A stretch of DNA of 10,074 bases from Acidobacteriota bacterium (lineage in GTDB: Bacteria > Acidobacteriota > UBA6911): assembly GCA_023265215.1 (NCBI GenBank), contig JAHFUH010000141.1:1-10074 (forward strand). The letters run 5' to 3'. A model generated the notes under the pieces. It made no database searches. It was not told the origin of the DNA and saw nothing but the letters and a program-made list of their open reading frames with translations. Positions 7,037 through 10,074 of the stretch are shown here, one piece after another (positions within the stretch are counted from its first letter, which is position 1; the number at the start of each line of letters is the position of its first letter). A program made the translations under genes and the position numbers.

Positions 7037-7064
7037 CGCGCGCTGGCCTAATATCCTTGATTGC

Positions 7065-7110
7065 ATTATTATTGTCTGACAAATAATTATTTGTCGGATA
7101 CAATAATGAT
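7065..7110 (+). promoter_or_regulatory. Palindromic operator, probably bound by the AbrB-type antitoxin
   Basis: A perfect 18-bp palindrome, GACAAATAATTATTTGTC, occupies 7078-7095. Outer arms ATTATTGT (7068-7075) and ACAATAAT (7100-7107) are also complementary, giving a near-symmetric site of about 46 bp with a small asymmetry between the inner and outer arms. The centre lies between the -35 and -10 of the promoter described separately, the classic place for an autorepressor. The gap is AT-rich compared with its surroundings. Confidence 0.75.
7076..7104 (+). promoter_or_regulatory. Sigma-70-like promoter of the toxin-antitoxin operon
   Basis: CTGACA at 7076-7081 (5 of 6 to TTGACA) is spaced 17 bases from TACAAT at 7099-7104 (5 of 6 to TATAAT). 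The predicted start is near 7111. The spacer is almost entirely the 18-bp palindrome. Confidence 0.7.
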
Positions 7111-7114
7111 ACGT

Positions 7115-7121
7115 AAGGAGG
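7115..7121 (+). promoter_or_regulatory. Consensus Shine-Dalgarno site of the antitoxin gene
   Basis: AAGGAGG precedes TTG 7126 by only 4 bases. Among nearby candidates, the ATG at 7106 is stopped after a few codons, so the TTG is the supported start. Confidence 0.7.
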
Positions 7122-7125
7122 CGCT

Positions 7126-7374
7126 TTGTCAGTAACGACCAAAATCACCGCTAAATATCAAATCACGCTCCCGCTGACAGTGCGGCGGTCGTTGAATGCG
7201 AAAATCGGCGATCTTCTCGCATTTGTGCAGCAACCCGATGGATCTTATCGCGTACAGGCTGTGCCTCCACGGCTGACGGATGCGCTGCGGCTTGCTGGAA
7301 AAAGGCTTCAACCGGGAGATTTTCGGGAAGTGCACCGGGAATTTGAAGAAGGTTGGGATGACCAAACTCGCTAA
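7126..7374 (+). CDS. AbrB/MazE-fold antitoxin (VapB-like)
   Basis: A predicted DNA-binding antitoxin of 82 residues. The N-terminal half (about 3-48) is a SpoVT-AbrB swapped-hairpin domain: VTTKITAKYQITLPLTVRRS is the family opening, followed by IGDLLAFVQQPDGSYRVQ. Such domains dimerise and bind palindromic DNA. The acidic C-terminal tail (about 63-82, including REFEEGWDD) is the part that in related antitoxins wraps around and blocks the toxin. Translation starts at TTG 7126, set by a consensus ribosome-binding site. The stop lies 17 bases inside the next gene, a PIN-domain protein, so the two are translationally linked. A promoter containing a perfect palindrome lies directly upstream, pointing to autorepression. 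The exact VapB subfamily cannot be fixed by eye. Confidence 0.88.
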   Translation: MSVTTKITAKYQITLPLTVRRSLNAKIGDLLAFVQQPDGSYRVQAVPPRLTDALRLAGKRLQPGDFREVHREFEEGWDDQTR

Positions 7375-7822
7375 AAAAGACTTGCTGGTTTGTCTGGATG
7401 CAAATGTCTTTCTCGCCCTTCTCATTCCTGAATCCACCAAGGTGTCACGAGAGGAGATCGATGGTTCGGGACAGGTGCTTCAGGCAATTGAAAAAGGGCG
7501 CTTGCGCGGGATAGTTCCGAGCATTTTCTTCGGAGAGCTCCGCTATGTGTACCTGCGAGACGACAAGCCTGGATTCGAAATTGCCCGGGCTGCTATTGAG
7601 GCGGAGCCAAACATCACTACCGTTCCGGTAAGCGTACAGCTCGCGATTCATGCAGCCGAACTCAGGAGGAAGTACTACTCGAAGCGGAATGCGTTTTCTT
7701 ACAACGACGGTCTTTACCTGGCCGTCGGCATCGCAGAACAGGCGGATCTGTTAATCACCACAGATCCTCACCTGCTGGCGGTGCGAGAAATCAAGACGAT
7801 GCTTCCAAGCCAGTTCGGATAG
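7358..7822 (+). CDS. PIN-domain ribonuclease toxin (VapC-like)
   Basis: A 154-residue PIN-domain protein, expected to be a magnesium-dependent RNase whose activity is held in check by the preceding antitoxin. All four acidic active-site positions are visible: D14 in VCLDANVFLALL, E60 in FFGELRYVY, D117 in SYNDGLYLAVG and D136 in LITTDPHLL, so the enzyme looks intact. ATG 7358 was chosen because it lies just before the conserved first strand, is preceded by GAAGAAGG (7345-7352), and gives the 17-base overlap typical of such pairs. A longer in-frame opening from 7280 would lie mostly inside the antitoxin gene. PIN toxins cut tRNA, rRNA or mRNA depending on subfamily; the target here cannot be read from sequence. 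A convergent gene ends 99 bases downstream. Confidence 0.9.
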   Translation: MTKLAKKDLLVCLDANVFLALLIPESTKVSREEIDGSGQVLQAIEKGRLRGIVPSIFFGELRYVYLRDDKPGFEIARAAIEAEPNITTVPVSVQLAIHAAELRRKYYSKRNAFSYNDGLYLAVGIAEQADLLITTDPHLLAVREIKTMLPSQFG

Positions 7823-7921
7823 AACGGGGCGAAATGCGTTTGGAGTGCGGACATATTGCCCACATGCGGGGACGCCCAATACTGTCGAGAACCGGCACAG
7901 CCCTGGGTCTGCCGGCAGAAG
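7823..7921 (+). other. Convergent gap with two small hairpins, possible terminator
   Basis: No coding region is seen here. One imperfect hairpin pairs GACATATTG (7850-7858) with CAATACTGTC (7877-7886), with one bulged base. A second pairs CCGGCA (7892-7897) with TGCCGG (7910-7915); within its right arm TCTGCCGGCAGA (7908-7919) is a perfect 12-bp palindrome. On the plus strand a loose T-rich tract (TTATTTT) follows, so weak termination of the toxin operon is possible. On the minus strand there is no U-tract. Confidence 0.3.
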
Positions 7922-9832
7922 TTATTTTGGCCAGCCTGAGCTCACTCCGTAGAAAGCCGGCCGCTCGATCTGTTCTATCCGCGTGACCAGGCCGCGCCGA
8001 ACCTTAAATAATAGGGTGGTCAGATAGGTCGTTGGTATTCGCAGCGCAGCAGGAGCGGCGATCTCGCCAACGACTGGCAGTTTGATTTGGAGCGTGTCTG
8101 CCGGATGGTCGATCTCGCCTACTGCCAGCGCCAGTCCTTGCTGTGGATCCACAACGAGCATGCGCCTCTCGCGGAACTGCGAAACGGCGGCAAACAGGCC
8201 GCTGTCGATTTGTGCCGCGCAGCCCAGTGAATGCGGCCGAAAATCCGGATGCGCCGGATCCACTGCGCGGGCCGCCGGGTTGTTGGATGCCTGCATCCCA
8301 TTGATGCGGATGCCACAGTCGCCGGCGATGGGCGCGGCCGTGGCTTTCCCCCGCTGCAAGGCATCGAAGTAACGGTTCACGGCGCGGGCGATATCGGCAG
8401 CACTGGAGCTTTCACCTGCCCCGAGCGTCACGGTCAGCGCCGCCTCCGGTTGAGTGAAGCCGTTGGAGTCGAAGTCGGTCATCCAGGGCGGTCCCATCAT
8501 CGTTTGGGTCCCGATCAGCTTGCCGTTCAGCGGCTTTTCCTGACGGACGCAGATCGCTTCGATCTCCGTCACAAGGCCTTGTTCCTGCTTTAGTCGTAAG
8601 GTCAGCATCCCGGGGACATCAGTCTCGACAGTAGATCCCAGGAAACCCGCCTGGCCGCTCTTCATGTCGGCGAGATACAACGCATAACTGCCGCGCGCCG
8701 TCAGGGTTCCCCAGAGACCGTCGTTCAGCGCCAGCACATGTCCGTTTTCCGTATAGCGCACATTTGTTGCCAGAGGCGCGCGCGAAAAATCATGGTCGAT
8801 CATCGCTTTCAGCACCTGGTCGATCAGGCTATTCAGACAAGCCCGTTCGCACGGGCCGGTGATGGGGTTAGCTTTCGCAGGGATGTCGAATGCCGAATTC
8901 ATCCCATACGGGGACTCGGTCAGCAGCGCTTCTATCAGCCGGATCTTGCCATCCTTGATTTTGAATCCTTCGGAAATTTCGAGCGTCCTTGGAGTCGAGA
9001 AGTAGGGCGGGACATGAAAGGTTCCGCCGGTGGATAGAGGAATATCGCGGAGCGTGCCATTGTGATCGAAAAAACCGAACGCCAAAACCGCTTGCCGCTC
9101 CTCATCCACGACTGCAAACCTGCGGCCGCGGATCCTGGTCACAAACCCCAAAAAGCCGGTTTGGAACTGGGCCTCACAGCCAAGCGTGACGAAGTTTGAG
9201 TCGTTGGAATGGCCGTAGATGGACGGCGGCATATTAGTCGTCTGGCGCGTATGCTCAACGCGGTTGCAGTCCTTGTGAAAGAAGGAATAGTCGCCCTTAG
9301 GATCGTTCCTTTGCATTCCCGCATAGTATTTGTCGGCCGTCGCGACCAGGATTTCCCGCGACACCCTTTCGGCCGGCGGAGTCTCTTGAAGCCACAAAGG
9401 ATCGAGCTTGAACTTGTCATAGGCGGCTGCGCTGAAGGAATCGTTGATGACGAGATGCTCCGCTTCGCTGATCTTGCCGGCATCCAGCTTCAGCCGCAGC
9501 ACCAGAATCTGCGCTTTTCCGTTCAGTTTCACTGAGGTAATCAGGCCTACCTGACCTGCACGGATATCGGCGAAGTAATGATGGTAAGCTCCCAGACCTG
9601 TTGAAGTCTTCCACAAGCCTTGCCCCGGCCGCAGGGCGATGCCGTTTTCCACGAACCTGACATCGGCCGCCAAAGGTGCGCGTGACGAATCATGCGCGAC
9701 CAGGGCCTGAAGATATTGCTCCGCCAGTTCCTCAAGGCACGCGCGGTCGCAACCGACGGATTGTCCGGATGCAGGCACAATCCAAAGGCTTATGAACGCA
9801 GCGACAATAACCACCCGAAGCTTTCCGATCAT
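7922..9832 (-). CDS. Secreted protein with duplicated two-domain NTF2/SnoaL-like units (DUF8021-like)
   Basis: A 636-residue protein of unknown function. It begins with a Sec signal peptide: MIGKLR, a hydrophobic stretch VVIVAAFISLWIV, then PASGQS, with likely cleavage around residues 22-24. ATG 9832 is preceded by GGAG 7 bases upstream; an in-frame GTG at 9919 would add 29 residues ahead of this signal and is not favoured. The mature part is an internal duplication with a period of about 300 residues, order A1-B1-A2-B2. A units open with CDRACLEEL (28) and CERACLNSL (328), then HD-SRAPLA, ENG, GLW, ADI/ADM, GQ-G and LRLK. B units (about 159-308 and 478-631) share DC, LGC-AQ, R-RR--VVD and a later DH. 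Paired cysteines suggest disulfides outside the cytoplasm. From memory the A/B pattern resembles DUF8021 and SnoaL-like folds. Any enzymatic role is unproven. The gene stands alone and converges on the toxin operon. Confidence 0.85.
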   Translation of the reverse strand: MIGKLRVVIVAAFISLWIVPASGQSVGCDRACLEELAEQYLQALVAHDSSRAPLAADVRFVENGIALRPGQGLWKTSTGLGAYHHYFADIRAGQVGLITSVKLNGKAQILVLRLKLDAGKISEAEHLVINDSFSAAAYDKFKLDPLWLQETPPAERVSREILVATADKYYAGMQRNDPKGDYSFFHKDCNRVEHTRQTTNMPPSIYGHSNDSNFVTLGCEAQFQTGFLGFVTRIRGRRFAVVDEERQAVLAFGFFDHNGTLRDIPLSTGGTFHVPPYFSTPRTLEISEGFKIKDGKIRLIEALLTESPYGMNSAFDIPAKANPITGPCERACLNSLIDQVLKAMIDHDFSRAPLATNVRYTENGHVLALNDGLWGTLTARGSYALYLADMKSGQAGFLGSTVETDVPGMLTLRLKQEQGLVTEIEAICVRQEKPLNGKLIGTQTMMGPPWMTDFDSNGFTQPEAALTVTLGAGESSSAADIARAVNRYFDALQRGKATAAPIAGDCGIRINGMQASNNPAARAVDPAHPDFRPHSLGCAAQIDSGLFAAVSQFRERRMLVVDPQQGLALAVGEIDHPADTLQIKLPVVGEIAAPAALRIPTTYLTTLLFKVRRGLVTRIEQIERPAFYGVSSGWPK

Positions 9833-9839
9833 CTTTCCT

Positions 9840-9843
9840 CTCC
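9840..9843 (-). promoter_or_regulatory. Shine-Dalgarno site of the secreted-protein gene
   Basis: On the minus strand GGAG, part of GGAGAGGAAAG, lies 7 bases before ATG 9832. It selects the start that places the signal peptide at the N-terminus. Confidence 0.6.
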
Positions 9844-9860
9844 AGAAGAATAAGACAATA

Positions 9861-9887
9861 TTTATAAGTATTTCTATCACAGGGCAA
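9861..9887 (-). promoter_or_regulatory. Tentative promoter of the secreted-protein gene
   Basis: On the minus strand TTGCCC (9887-9882) and TATAAA (9866-9861) are separated by 15 bases, shorter than the preferred 17. The region is AT-rich and correctly placed, but the match is weak. Confidence 0.25.
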
Positions 9888-9918
9888 GGGAATATAGGGA
9901 ACAATGTGGTATCAGGCA

Positions 9919-10049
9919 CGAATTACCTAATCAAAGAGGGTGCAAACGGAAGCGGGACTCAAAACCTAATGGGCTTATGCCCTGGGAGCGCCGGCGTCCT
10001 CGCCGGCAGGCAGGTGCGCACATCGGGAATTTCCGAATTAATCAAAGAG
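9919..10049 (+). repeat. Short direct repeat flanking the right-edge hairpin
   Basis: CGAATTACCTAATCAAAGAG (9919-9938) and CGAATTAATCAAAGAG (10034-10049) are identical apart from a 4-base CCTA present only in the first copy. They are in the same orientation and about 95 bases apart, and they bracket the GC-rich hairpin. No coding region is recognisable between 9833 and the right edge apart from the regulatory signals listed. Confidence 0.4.
9980..10012 (+). repeat. GC-rich hairpin at the right edge
   Basis: GCCGGCG (9990-9996) and CGCCGGC (10001-10007) form a perfect 7-bp stem with a TCCT loop, inside CCCTGGGAGCGCCGGCG and a following CAGGCAGG. There is no T-run on the plus strand and the stem is short. 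It reads more like a copy of a dispersed GC-rich palindrome than a terminator. A related CCCTGGG followed by a GCCGGC palindrome occurs at 7901-7919, on the other side of the minus-strand gene. Confidence 0.4.
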
Positions 10050-10074
10050 CTGCAGCGACTTGTAGGGTTTTTGG

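Noticed and set aside
6584..7066. 160-codon open frame on the minus strand opposite nfo
   Set aside because: It is fully antisense to a well-conserved gene with all nine zinc ligands. No family resemblance is seen.
9833..9919. Longer N-terminus of the minus-strand gene from GTG 9919
   Set aside because: The extension would precede a clear signal peptide that starts at ATG 9832, which has its own GGAG site. The extra region reads as the AT-rich leader.
1..10074. CRISPR array, tRNA, rRNA, transposase or prophage genes
   Set aside because: No regularly spaced repeats, no cloverleaf-like segments and no transposase or integrase motifs were recognised by reading. Short repeats are limited to the palindromes listed.

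Overview
The window looks like chromosomal DNA from a moderately GC-rich bacterium that uses ATG, GTG and TTG starts. A compact hisD-C-B-H-A-F-I cluster, a cyanobacterial/plant-type GlgC and a secreted, repeated NTF2-like protein would fit an Acidobacteriota-like or related soil/sediment lineage. That placement is a guess from gene style, not shown by the sequence.

Layout. Positions 1-4759 hold the distal part of a histidine biosynthesis operon, all on the plus strand: hisD (left end cut off), hisC, hisB (dehydratase domain only), hisH, hisA, hisF and hisI (cyclohydrolase domain only). The genes overlap or nearly touch, except for an 88-bp gap between hisH and hisA filled by an imperfect inverted repeat. 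After hisI come a strong GC-rich hairpin (4810-4855), a possible promoter, and then glgC (ADP-glucose pyrophosphorylase) closely followed by nfo (endonuclease IV). An AT-rich gap of about 90 bp then carries a consensus-like promoter with a perfect 18-bp palindrome inside it. It leads into a two-gene toxin-antitoxin module: an AbrB-fold antitoxin and a PIN-domain (VapC-like) toxin whose coding regions overlap by 17 bp. A convergent minus-strand gene (7922-9832) encodes a secreted 636-residue protein built from two copies of a two-domain unit. The right edge carries a GC-rich hairpin and a short direct repeat, with no gene visible.

How the genes work together. HisI, HisA, HisH/HisF, HisB, HisC and HisD cover the pathway from phosphoribosyl-AMP to histidine, except for histidinol-phosphate phosphatase. 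That enzyme, HisE and HisG are not visible here and must be encoded elsewhere or upstream. HisF and HisH also release AICAR to purine synthesis. GlgC commits glucose-1-phosphate to glycogen, and Nfo repairs abasic sites; neither has an obvious link to histidine. The toxin-antitoxin pair is probably self-regulated through the palindrome.

No clearly new multi-gene system is present. The items most worth a second look are the duplicated secreted protein, the toxin-antitoxin operator architecture, and the three different palindromic elements in the intergenic gaps.
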